The translations under genes were made by a program, and so were the position numbers. The notes under the pieces are model-generated. The model saw nothing but the letters and a program-made list of their open reading frames with translations. It was not told the origin of the DNA and searched no databases. Below are positions 27,200-34,916 of a DNA stretch of 45,816 bases, in pieces. Within the stretch, counting starts at the first letter, position 1; each line of letters starts with the position of its first letter. Source of the DNA: an uncultured Pelagibacteraceae bacterium (lineage in GTDB: Bacteria > Pseudomonadota > Alphaproteobacteria > Pelagibacterales > Pelagibacteraceae); NCBI GenBank assembly GCA_902622655.1, contig CACNQY010000008.1, forward strand, positions 1-45,816, read 5' to 3'.

Positions 27200-27502
27200 A
27201 TGTATATAGCAATGAATAGGTTCAAAATAGTTCTTGGTAAAGAAGAGCAATTTGAAAAAGTTTGGAGAGAAAGAGATACCCATTTAAGGAATGTGATAGG
27301 TTTTAAGGAATTCCATTTAATAAAAGGTGAGACAAATGAAGAGTTTACTTTATATGCCTCTCATAGCGTTTGGGGTTCAAAACAGGATTTTATAAACTGG
27401 ACAAAATCTGATGCTTTCAGACTTGCTCATAAAAATGCTGGTCAACATAAAGATTTATATTTAGGAGCGCCTAATTTTGAGGGTTTCGAAGTAGTTCTAT
27501 AA
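27200..27502 (+). CDS. IsdG-like heme-degrading/antibiotic-biosynthesis monooxygenase
   Basis: A 100-aa dimeric alpha-beta barrel (ABM) protein. The positions known as the heme-degrading triad of IsdG/IsdI, Asn near 6, Trp near 67 and His near 77, are all occupied: N6 (MNRFKI), W67 (FINWTKS) and H77 (RLAHKNAG). This favours heme oxygenase activity (iron release from heme) over a quinone monooxygenase, although no heme uptake genes are nearby. It is first in a run with a DUF4149 membrane protein (4-base gap) and a 75-aa protein, and divergent from alternative oxidase. Confidence 0.8.
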   Translation: MYIAMNRFKIVLGKEEQFEKVWRERDTHLRNVIGFKEFHLIKGETNEEFTLYASHSVWGSKQDFINWTKSDAFRLAHKNAGQHKDLYLGAPNFEGFEVVL

Positions 27503-27506
27503 AATT

Positions 27507-27902
27507 ATGCTTGAGCTTACATCTATTTACCTTACGACTGCGATATTAGCTATAATGATTTTTTTTTCGTTTGTTATAGCTCCTGTAACGTTCACTACTT
27601 TAGATGAAGAGAATGCTAGGAAATTTATTAGAAAAATTTTTCCTTTTTACTACAATGTAAACCTTGCTTTAAGTTTAATATTAACTTTAATTTTTGTAAT
27701 ACTAAAATCTTACAATCTTAATTTCTATTTGATTCTAACTGTTGCTGTTTTGTTTTTTTTATCAAATTTTATTTTGATGCCTCTAATTAATAGATTTAGA
27801 GATGAAAAAAAAGATAAGCAGTTTAAATACACTCACTTTTTATCAGTAATAATAAATTTTTTTCAAATATTATTATTATTAATTATATTAATTTTAAATT
27901 AA
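27507..27902 (+). CDS. DUF4149/TMEM205-like membrane protein
   Basis: A 131-aa protein with four hydrophobic helices (about 6-28, 48-66, 72-92, 108-130) and a charged cytoplasmic loop NRFRDEKKDKQFKYTH. The segment FSFVIAPVTFTTLDEENARKF resembles the start of DUF4149 proteins. No function is known. It is coupled by a one-base overlap to the following small gene and closely follows the IsdG-like gene, so a role alongside heme or redox handling is possible. Confidence 0.65.
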   Translation: MLELTSIYLTTAILAIMIFFSFVIAPVTFTTLDEENARKFIRKIFPFYYNVNLALSLILTLIFVILKSYNLNFYLILTVAVLFFLSNFILMPLINRFRDEKKDKQFKYTHFLSVIINFFQILLLLIILILN

Positions 27903-28129
27903 TGAACAAAGAAAACGCAAGTAAACTCTGGAAAATTATTCAGGAAGCTGGCGATTATTTGGTTAAAAAATTACCAAGCCATCCAAATCATCCTAAAGGA
28001 AGAAATCCGTATGCTCACGTTGCAATATGTATAAAAAGTAAATTTAATGCAAGCTATAAAGATATTCCTGACGAAAAATATGACGATGTCATAAATTATA
28101 TTGAATTTTTAAAAAATAATCCAAATTAG
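27902..28129 (+). CDS. Conserved small protein of unknown function
   Basis: A 75-aa soluble protein that I do not recognise as a named family. The middle HPNHPKGRNPYAHVAICIK is distinctive and rich in His, Pro and Gly, between an N-terminal helix (ASKLWKIIQEAGDYLVKKL) and an acidic C-terminal helix (DEKYDDVINYIEFLKNN). It is translationally coupled to the membrane gene before it, so it is likely real and may work with it. Convergent with the amidinotransferase gene. Confidence 0.65.
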   Translation: MNKENASKLWKIIQEAGDYLVKKLPSHPNHPKGRNPYAHVAICIKSKFNASYKDIPDEKYDDVINYIEFLKNNPN

Positions 28130-28145
28130 TATTTATTTTAAAAAA

Positions 28146-29261
28146 TTATTGTTTTGGAAAATAATCCTTTAATTCACCTTCTCGATATACGTCTGCAGTA
28201 CAACAATGTAGTCCTCCTCCAAATGCATAAGCATCTCTTAGTTCTACTGGTATAACTTCCATTCCCAATTTATCTAGTTGCTCTGATTGATAAACTTCAC
28301 TCTTTTCAACACATACTGTTTTAGGATCTAAAACTAAAACATTCATAGATAACCACGTTGATGAGTAACATAAGGGTGGTGGCTCGTTATGTGCAGGTTG
28401 AGCGCTATCCAAAATTTCCCAACCATTATTTTCAAATAATTTTCTTTGCTCTTTTGGAAGTCTCCTTTGGGGGTTGTTAATAATTAATCCCTCTTTTATT
28501 GGTGTAAATGTTGCATCAATATGGATTGGATAAGGATCACCTGGAAAGTTAACTGCATGAACTCTGTGATCTTTGTAATGCCTTTTTAACCAGTCAATAC
28601 CTTTTAAATTTGTTGTAAATCCATGTTGAACAATTAAATCTTTACCAAATCTTAAGACATCTGCTGCATCAAATAATGGTTCTTCTTCTGTTGTTACAAA
28701 ATATTTTTTTTCAGTCCACTCTAATCTTTTTTGAACACCTATTTTATCTGACAGATAATCTTTTCTGTAGTCTGCATCAGTTAATCTTGGTTTTGGAGCA
28801 GACTCATGTCGCATATTAGGATCTTGATTATAGTAATCTTTTAAAAGTGGTCGGTAACATAAATATTCAAACCATCGACAACGATAACTCATTGTAGCCT
28901 CTAAAATTTCATTACCCACTGTCAGCAAAACATCCCTTGGAGGCATACAACCAAACATTGTTTCAGCTTCCCAATCAGGCGTGGATGTTTTTTGATTAAA
29001 ATCTATTGGTGTTGGTCGATCAACTTTAATTCCTCTTTTTTGAAGCATATTTGAAAAATCATCTAAAAGTTGATTTGCTTTATCTACAGTATCTTTCATT
29101 CTAGGTCCAAACTGCCCTCTCATATCACTGTCTTCAGGAACTTTTGCATCTAAAGCTGGTTCAGGCGCAGGTATACAAGTACCATCTGCTCTACCAACAA
29201 TTACATGTTTTAATGGATCCCATTCGTTCCAACTATTAACAACGGTTTTATTATCACTCAT
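28146..29261 (-). CDS. Glycine amidinotransferase (AGAT/GATM-like)
   Basis: Transfers the amidino group of arginine to an amine, with glycine giving guanidinoacetate plus ornithine, reversible in principle. It has the five-bladed pentein fold. The triad aligned with human GATM is D198 (FDAADVLRFG), H247 (PIHIDATF) and nucleophile C353 (GGGLHCCTADV); SSTWLSMNVLVLD also matches GATM closely. The 371 aa resemble mature GATM. It lies 5 bases after creatinase in a three-gene operon with a transporter. Other amidino acceptors cannot be excluded from sequence alone. Confidence 0.88.
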   Translation of the reverse strand: MSDNKTVVNSWNEWDPLKHVIVGRADGTCIPAPEPALDAKVPEDSDMRGQFGPRMKDTVDKANQLLDDFSNMLQKRGIKVDRPTPIDFNQKTSTPDWEAETMFGCMPPRDVLLTVGNEILEATMSYRCRWFEYLCYRPLLKDYYNQDPNMRHESAPKPRLTDADYRKDYLSDKIGVQKRLEWTEKKYFVTTEEEPLFDAADVLRFGKDLIVQHGFTTNLKGIDWLKRHYKDHRVHAVNFPGDPYPIHIDATFTPIKEGLIINNPQRRLPKEQRKLFENNGWEILDSAQPAHNEPPPLCYSSTWLSMNVLVLDPKTVCVEKSEVYQSEQLDKLGMEVIPVELRDAYAFGGGLHCCTADVYREGELKDYFPKQ

Positions 29262-29266
29262 AAAAA

Positions 29267-30484
29267 TTAATTTTTTATAATATTATGTTCAGGGCCGAAA
29301 GGAAATTTTGTAATATTTTCGGCTCCATCTTTTCCAATAACTAAAATATCATGTTCTCTATAGCCTCCTGCACCAGGATTACCTTCTGGGATCATTATCA
29401 TTGGCTCCATTGAAACCACCATATTTTCCTCAAGTACAGTATCAATATCTTCTCTCAATTCTAGTCCAGCTTCTCTACCATAAAAATGTGAGAGCATACC
29501 AAAAGAATGTCCATAACCAAAAGTTCGATACTGAAGATAGCCAAGCTCAGCAAAAAGTTCATTTAGCTGATTACAAATGTCAGAACACTTAACACCTGGT
29601 CTAATTAGTTCTAACCCTCTCTTGTGAACTTTAACGTTTGCTTCCCAAGCTTTAAGAGATGCGTTATCAGCGTGGTCTAAAAATAGAGTTCTTTCCAAAG
29701 CTGTATAATATCCTGAAATCATTGGAAAAGTATTTAATGACAAAATATCACCATTAACTAACTTTCTTTTTGTTTTAGGATTGTGAGCTCCATCAGTATT
29801 AATTCCTGACTGAAACCAAACCCAAGTATCCATGTATTCTGCTCCTGGATAGGTTTTGGCAATTTCTCTTTCCATTTTATCTCGACCTGCAATCGCAACT
29901 TCAATCTCAGAGATTCCTTCTCGAATATTTTTCACAATTTCATCACCACCCATGTCGGCTATTCTTGCTCCATTTTTAATAATTTCTATTTCTTCACTTG
30001 ATTTAATCATTCTTAGTTTCATTAAATCTTTTGATAAATCACTAAAAACTGAAAAAGTGAATATAGATCCAATTTTTTCTCTCATATCTAAAGTGACATG
30101 ATCATTTTCAATACCAATACTTTTTGGAGGTTCATCTCTTCCAATAATTGAAACAATTGATCTTAAAAAGTTATCTCTTTTCCAGTCAGTATAAATAACG
30201 TTATCACAGTGTGATCTTCGCCACGGCTGACCAGCATCAATATTTGCAGATATAGTTGAGATTTTATTTTTTGTTACCACACAACCATAAGGTCTTCCGA
30301 ATGAACAATAAATAAATCCTGTATAATATGCAACATTATGCATAGAGGTTAGAATAACCATATCTAGGTTATTTTTATCCATTACAGTTCTTAATTTATT
30401 TATACGATCCTTATATTCTTCATTTGAAAAAGGTAACTTAACTTTTTCTCCATTTTTTAATTCAAAAAAATCTGGCCTTTCCAT
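29267..30484 (-). CDS. Creatinase (creatine amidinohydrolase)
   Basis: Metal-independent pita-bread (M24) enzyme that hydrolyses creatine to sarcosine and urea. Residues known in the Pseudomonas enzyme are present at an offset of two: H234 (TDGAHNP), E264 (ALERTLFL) and E360 (VVSMEPMI). R64 (SFGRPY) and R337 (YGREAG) would bind the carboxylate. Long identical stretches such as DTWVWFQSGINTDGAHNP and the closing PFGPEHNIIKN set it apart from prolidases. The 405 aa match creatinase. Eleven bases separate it from the upstream transporter and 5 from the amidinotransferase. A related guanidino acid could also be the substrate. Confidence 0.9.
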   Translation of the reverse strand: MERPDFFELKNGEKVKLPFSNEEYKDRINKLRTVMDKNNLDMVILTSMHNVAYYTGFIYCSFGRPYGCVVTKNKISTISANIDAGQPWRRSHCDNVIYTDWKRDNFLRSIVSIIGRDEPPKSIGIENDHVTLDMREKIGSIFTFSVFSDLSKDLMKLRMIKSSEEIEIIKNGARIADMGGDEIVKNIREGISEIEVAIAGRDKMEREIAKTYPGAEYMDTWVWFQSGINTDGAHNPKTKRKLVNGDILSLNTFPMISGYYTALERTLFLDHADNASLKAWEANVKVHKRGLELIRPGVKCSDICNQLNELFAELGYLQYRTFGYGHSFGMLSHFYGREAGLELREDIDTVLEENMVVSMEPMIMIPEGNPGAGGYREHDILVIGKDGAENITKFPFGPEHNIIKN

Positions 30485-30495
30485 AATGAAAATAT

Positions 30496-31401
30496 TTAAT
30501 TTAATGCAATATATCTTTTATTCCATCGCATAATAAGACTGTAATAAAATAAAGATACAAAAAGAAAAAAACCTCCAATAATAGTATTAGTTGAAGGAAC
30601 TTCATTAATTCCAAAAATTGGAACCCAAACCCAAAATATGCCACCAATTACCTCAGTCAAGGACAGTAGTGTCAGCTCAGCAGCAGGAATTGCTTTTGAT
30701 CCAATAGAATATAAAATTAATCCAAAACATACTAAAGAACCATGGAGAGAAAATAATGTTCCATTATAACTTGATGAAAAAAATACTAAGTCATTAGCGA
30801 GAATAACTATTGAAGCAAATACGAGACAAAACAATCCAGAAAAAGCAACTGTTGTAAATTTTGGAGTTTCTTTTCTCCATCTTAAGGTTACTGAGAAAAT
30901 TGAAAAACCAATCGACGAAGTTAATCCAAAAATAAAACCAATTAAAGATTTTTCACCAGCATTACCAAATGCCATTATCACTATACCAACAGTAGCTACA
31001 ATGATTGAAATCCACACATTTAAAGAAATCTTTTCTTTTAAAAATAAAAAAGCTAATAACGCTGTAAAAAAAGGCATTGCTGCCAAACAAAGTAGTGTAA
31101 TTGCAGCACTTGTATTTGTTATAGAATAAATGAAAGTTATCATAGCTACGCCTAGACCTGATCCACCTATTATCCCTGATAAACCTATTCTGTAGTAATT
31201 TTTATAAAAATTCTTTCCCTCTTCAAAAAACAAATAAAGATTTAATAAAATAAAAATTGTTAAACCTCTTCCAAAAATATACTGCCATGGAACTAAATGA
31301 GGATTGTCCATATATCTCACGACCAGGGGGCCAAATGACCAGAGAAGACCAGCAAAAAGAACAACAGGAATTGCAATTTTTGGATTTCTAAGCTCTAACA
31401 T
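30496..31401 (-). CDS. DMT-superfamily transporter (EamA) of the creatinase operon
   Basis: About ten membrane helices in two EamA repeats; the first ends with FLKEKISLNVWISIIVAT. 301 aa. It starts the operon with creatinase and amidinotransferase (gaps of 11 and 5 bases), so it may import or export creatine, guanidinoacetate, sarcosine or a related amino acid; that role is inferred from position only. The upstream moeA gene ends 49 bases before, so read-through is possible. Confidence 0.8.
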   Translation of the reverse strand: MLELRNPKIAIPVVLFAGLLWSFGPLVVRYMDNPHLVPWQYIFGRGLTIFILLNLYLFFEEGKNFYKNYYRIGLSGIIGGSGLGVAMITFIYSITNTSAAITLLCLAAMPFFTALLAFLFLKEKISLNVWISIIVATVGIVIMAFGNAGEKSLIGFIFGLTSSIGFSIFSVTLRWRKETPKFTTVAFSGLFCLVFASIVILANDLVFFSSSYNGTLFSLHGSLVCFGLILYSIGSKAIPAAELTLLSLTEVIGGIFWVWVPIFGINEVPSTNTIIGGFFLFVSLFYYSLIMRWNKRYIALN

Positions 31402-31450
31402 ATTCAGAAATCTAATTGTAAATAGATTTTTCTACAACAAAAATACGTTT

Positions 31451-32692
31451 CTAAATTAAAGTTTGATTAGAGTGGTTGGGGAAAAAACAATCTACTATCT
31501 CCCCTTTTTCAAATTTTTCTTTACCAGCGGGCAACAAAACCCAAATGTTTGAATTTACAAAAGATTTAATTCTAAATGATTCCTGTCCTTTTAAAATTTT
31601 AACTTCTAATTTTCCATCTTTAGTTGTACTTAATTTACTTTTAACAAATCTAGTAAATTTCTTTTTTTTTATAAAATTATTTTTTAATATAGCTTTTACA
31701 GACTTTTCAGGATTTAAACCTAGAATGTTCTGAATATATGGAAAAACAAAAAATCTTAAACAGGCTGCGGTAGAAATTGGGTTTCCTGGTAAACCAAATA
31801 TTACTTTTGGTTTACCCTTAAATTTAGCAAACATTATTGGTTTACCCGGTCTTATTAAAATATTTTTAAATGAATGAGACAATTTTAATTTTCTTGTTAC
31901 TTTTGGAATAAAATCAAATTTGCCTTTTGAAACTGCCCCTGAAGTAATTATTATGCTAGTTTTAGAGTTTAAAATTTTTAATAATTTTTTTAAAAATTTA
32001 TTTTCATCATTATCTCTCAAAATTCCTAAATTTTTAAAATTAAATAAAAAGTTATTATTTAAACTTTTTAAATAATGATGGTTTGAATTTCTTATTTTCC
32101 ATGATGCAATTTGGTTTTTTTCTGAAATCTCGTTACCAGATGAAAAAAAGACAACATTTATTTTTTTTTTAACTTTAATATTTTCAATGCCTAATGCTTT
32201 GAAAGCCTTTATATGACTAGAGTTTATTAAAGTATTTTTCTTAATTACAAGATCTCCAATTTTATAATCGGATCCTTTTAATCTAACATTCTCAAATTTT
32301 TTATAGGCTTTTTTAACTAAAATATATCTGTTTGTACCATCTTTAGTAAAAGTACAATCTTCAATAGGAATTATTGAATTACTATTATTCGGCATAACAC
32401 CACCTGTCATGATTTCTATAGCTTCATTTTTTTTCAAGATTTTTCTGTAGGGTTTGGACCCAGCATAAATGGATCCTACAATTTTAAATTTTTTAAATGA
32501 AATATTTTTAGCGTTTTTAAAATTAATAGCAAAACCATCCAATGAGGCGTTATTTTCAGAAGGATAATTATTTTTTGTATAAATATTTGATGAGCAAATC
32601 CTATTTAAACTATTAATACTCTTAATATTTTCTTGGGAAATTTTTATAGGTGACTTATACAAAATTTTAAGTGCTTCGTTATATGATTTCAT
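31451..32692 (-). CDS. moeA: Molybdopterin molybdotransferase MoeA
   Basis: Inserts molybdate into adenylated molybdopterin. It has NNASLDGFAINF (variant of the NxAMDGYA signature), IMTGGVMPNNSNSIIPIED, the MoCF domain with TSGAVSKGKFD (usually SGGVS-G), and the cofactor-binding GLPGNPIS. The 413 aa and the C-terminal beta-barrel are normal. The formate dehydrogenase in this window is the metal-free type, so MoeA must serve other enzymes, such as xanthine- or DMSO-type oxidoreductases. Divergent from the SufU-like gene with only 35 bases between. Confidence 0.9.
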   Translation of the reverse strand: MKSYNEALKILYKSPIKISQENIKSINSLNRICSSNIYTKNNYPSENNASLDGFAINFKNAKNISFKKFKIVGSIYAGSKPYRKILKKNEAIEIMTGGVMPNNSNSIIPIEDCTFTKDGTNRYILVKKAYKKFENVRLKGSDYKIGDLVIKKNTLINSSHIKAFKALGIENIKVKKKINVVFFSSGNEISEKNQIASWKIRNSNHHYLKSLNNNFLFNFKNLGILRDNDENKFLKKLLKILNSKTSIIITSGAVSKGKFDFIPKVTRKLKLSHSFKNILIRPGKPIMFAKFKGKPKVIFGLPGNPISTAACLRFFVFPYIQNILGLNPEKSVKAILKNNFIKKKKFTRFVKSKLSTTKDGKLEVKILKGQESFRIKSFVNSNIWVLLPAGKEKFEKGEIVDCFFPNHSNQTLI

Positions 32693-32727
32693 TTATATAT
32701 ATAATATATTTAACATAAGAAATTTTT

Positions 32728-33129
32728 ATGAATTTAGAAATATTAAAAATCGCATCAAACACTAAAAATTTCAAAGATATTGAAAAGTATACTCATTTTT
32801 CTAAATCTAAAAATCCTTTGTGTGGTGATGAAATACACATTAAGTTAGTCATTAATAAACAAAAAATAATTGATTTTGGTTATCAAGGAAAATCATGCAT
32901 TTATTGTCAAGCAACAGCAAGTATTTTATCTAATAAATTAGTAAATTATGAAACTACAAAAATTAAAGACATATGTGATTATGCAAACTCCTACTTTATT
33001 AAAAATAATAAGAATTTGAAAAAAGAGTGGAAATTTCTAAGTAAATTATTGAGTCAAAAAAACGTATCTAGACAACAATGTATTCTTTTACCTTTTAATG
33101 CGTTAAAAAAGATAGTAACAAAATTATAG
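32728..33129 (+). CDS. SufU/IscU-like iron-sulfur scaffold or sulfur-transfer protein
   Basis: A 133-aa protein of the NifU N-terminal/SufU fold. The three conserved ligand segments are NPLC32GDE, GKSC57IYC60QAT and RQQC118IL, with D34 in the expected place. SufU proteins act with the cysteine desulfurase SufS. No suf operon surrounds it; its neighbours are moeA (divergent) and an HPP membrane protein, one base downstream. It may be a stand-alone scaffold or serve molybdenum cofactor maturation. Confidence 0.78.
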   Translation: MNLEILKIASNTKNFKDIEKYTHFSKSKNPLCGDEIHIKLVINKQKIIDFGYQGKSCIYCQATASILSNKLVNYETTKIKDICDYANSYFIKNNKNLKKEWKFLSKLLSQKNVSRQQCILLPFNALKKIVTKL

Positions 33130-33130
33130 A

Positions 33131-33589
33131 ATGGGAAATTTAAAACAATCGATTTTAGCAGGGCTATTCTCAATAATTACTATTGGTATTTTAACATTGC
33201 TAACTTACAAGACAGATTTTGGCATATTTCTAATTGCCTCATTTGGTTCATCAATGGTTTTGCTTTTTGGTTATCCAGAAAGTCCGTTTGCTCAGCCTAA
33301 AAACGTTTTTTTTGGACATCTTTTAACTGCTATTGTTGGATTGTTTTTCTTACACTTTATCCCACTACCTTTATTCATTACAATTCCATTGGCTGTCGGT
33401 TTTGGTGTTGGTTTGATGATATTGTTTAATGTTACTCATCCTCCAGCGGGAGGTAACCCAATTATCGTTATTATTGGCGGTGTTTCTGTTGAATACTTAC
33501 TAAGTCCAGTAATTTCAGGATCAATAATAATAATAATTTTTGCAATAATTTTAAATCGCCTAATCTTAAAAAAAAAATATCCGAATTAA
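33131..33589 (+). CDS. HPP-family membrane protein
   Basis: A 152-aa protein with four to five helices and the family-defining motif THPPAGGNPIIV near residues 104-115, plus GFGVGLMILFNV before it and FGSSMVLLFGYPESP near the start. HPP proteins have been linked to nitrite transport in plant plastids and cyanobacteria; in bacteria the substrate is not settled. It is one base after the SufU-like gene and 79 bases before formate dehydrogenase. Formate resembles nitrite in size and charge, so an anion role is an attractive but unproved idea. Confidence 0.78.
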   Translation: MGNLKQSILAGLFSIITIGILTLLTYKTDFGIFLIASFGSSMVLLFGYPESPFAQPKNVFFGHLLTAIVGLFFLHFIPLPLFITIPLAVGFGVGLMILFNVTHPPAGGNPIIVIIGGVSVEYLLSPVISGSIIIIIFAIILNRLILKKKYPN

Positions 33590-33656
33590 ATTATTTATTT
33601 GCTAGCAACTCGAATAGTATGTTAGATATTCTCTGATTTTATTAAAATAGAAAATT

Positions 33657-33663
33657 AAAGGAG
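33657..33663 (+). promoter_or_regulatory. Strong Shine-Dalgarno before formate dehydrogenase
   Basis: AAAGGAG lies 5 bases before the ATG at 33669. Most genes in this window lack such a clear site, so this gene is probably translated at a high rate. Confidence 0.75.
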
Positions 33664-33668
33664 TATTA

Positions 33669-34868
33669 ATGAAAATACTATGTGTATTATACGATGATCC
33701 TAAAGGTGGTATGCCTGAAACTTATCCACTTTCGGATCTTCCAAAACTTGAAAAATATCCAGATGGAATGACACTGCCATCTCCAAAAGGAAGAGATTTT
33801 ACGCCTGGCGAATTACTAGGTTGTGTTTCTGGTGAATTGGGTCTGAGAAAATTTTTAGAAAGTAATGGACATGAATTAATTGTAACAAATAGTAAAGATG
33901 GAGATGGATGTGAAGCAGACAAACATATTGTTGATGCAGATATAGTAATCTCACAACCATTTTTTCCTTATTATTTAACAAAAGAGAAAATAGAAAAAGC
34001 AAAAAATCTTAAAATGGCAATTACTGCAGGTATTGGATCAGACCATGTTGATTTACAAGCAGCGATGGATCATAAAATCGATGTAGTAGAAGTAACATTC
34101 TGTAATTCAAGATCTGTAGCTGAACATATTGTTATGATGATTGTTTCTATGGTAAGAGATTATCATAACCAACATAGAATTGTTAATGAAGGTGGATGGA
34201 ACATTGCGGACGCAGTTCAAAGATCATATGATGTAGAAGGTATGCATATAGGAACAGTCGCTGCTGGTAGAATTGGTTTAGATGCTTTAAGAAAAATGAA
34301 ACCATTCGACGTACATCTGCATTATTTTGATAGACATAGACTTCCAGAAAGTGTTGAGAAAGAACTAAATCTGACTTTTCATGATTCTGTTGAGTCAATG
34401 GTCAAAGTTTGTGATGTTGTTACTATCAACTGCCCGCTTCACCCTGAAACTGAAAACTTGTTTGATGAAGCTATGATTAGCAAAATGAAAAAAGGAGCTT
34501 ACATAGTTAATACTGCTAGAGGTAAAATTTGTAATCGTGAAGCAATTGCTAAAGCACTAGAAAGTGGCCAGTTAAGTGGTTATGCTGGCGATGTGTGGTT
34601 TCCTCAACCTGCACCAAATGATCATATATGGAGAAGCATGCCTCATCATGGTATGACACCTCATACATCTGGAACCTCTCTATCAGCGCAAGCAAGATAT
34701 GCTGATGGAGTAAGAGAAATTTTAGAATGTTTCTTTGAAGGTAGAGAGATAAGAAATCAATACTTAATTGTACAAAATGGACAATTAGCTGGTATGGGAG
34801 CTCATTCGTACAGTAAAGGCTCAGCAACTAGCGGTTCGGAGGAAGCAGCCAAATATAAAAAAAAATAA
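33669..34868 (+). CDS. fdh: NAD-dependent formate dehydrogenase (metal-free)
   Basis: Oxidises formate to CO2 with NAD, the last step of one-carbon oxidation, giving NADH. The protein aligns without offset to the Pseudomonas sp. 101 enzyme: N146, Rossmann loop GTVAAGRIG (195-203), D221 for NAD specificity, R284 in NTARGK, Q313 and H332 in MTPHTSG. The 399 aa are full length, including the C-terminal AGMGAHSYSKGSATSGSEEAAK. It has a strong Shine-Dalgarno and is followed by an intrinsic terminator, so it is probably a separately and well expressed unit. Confidence 0.96.
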   Translation: MKILCVLYDDPKGGMPETYPLSDLPKLEKYPDGMTLPSPKGRDFTPGELLGCVSGELGLRKFLESNGHELIVTNSKDGDGCEADKHIVDADIVISQPFFPYYLTKEKIEKAKNLKMAITAGIGSDHVDLQAAMDHKIDVVEVTFCNSRSVAEHIVMMIVSMVRDYHNQHRIVNEGGWNIADAVQRSYDVEGMHIGTVAAGRIGLDALRKMKPFDVHLHYFDRHRLPESVEKELNLTFHDSVESMVKVCDVVTINCPLHPETENLFDEAMISKMKKGAYIVNTARGKICNREAIAKALESGQLSGYAGDVWFPQPAPNDHIWRSMPHHGMTPHTSGTSLSAQARYADGVREILECFFEGREIRNQYLIVQNGQLAGMGAHSYSKGSATSGSEEAAKYKKK

Positions 34869-34877
34869 ATTAATTTT

Positions 34878-34916
34878 AAAAAAAAGCGGTTTATATTCAT
34901 ATAAATCGCTTTTTTT
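34878..34916 (+). terminator. Intrinsic terminator of formate dehydrogenase
   Basis: The 11-bp stem GCGGTTTATAT / ATATAAATCGC (34886-34896 with 34899-34909, one G-U pair) is flanked by an A-run on the left and seven Ts on the right (34910-34916). The symmetric A and T runs would make it work in both directions. Its T-tract ends one base before the selO ATG. Confidence 0.85.

Noticed and set aside
29267..30484. Xaa-Pro aminopeptidase (M24) instead of creatinase
   Set aside because: Metal ligands of M24 peptidases are absent, whereas creatinase-specific H234, E264, E360, R64 and R337 are present.
33669..34868. Phosphoglycerate dehydrogenase or another D-2-hydroxyacid dehydrogenase
   Set aside because: Residues N146, R284, Q313, H332 and the C-terminal AHSYSKG tail match bacterial formate dehydrogenase position by position.
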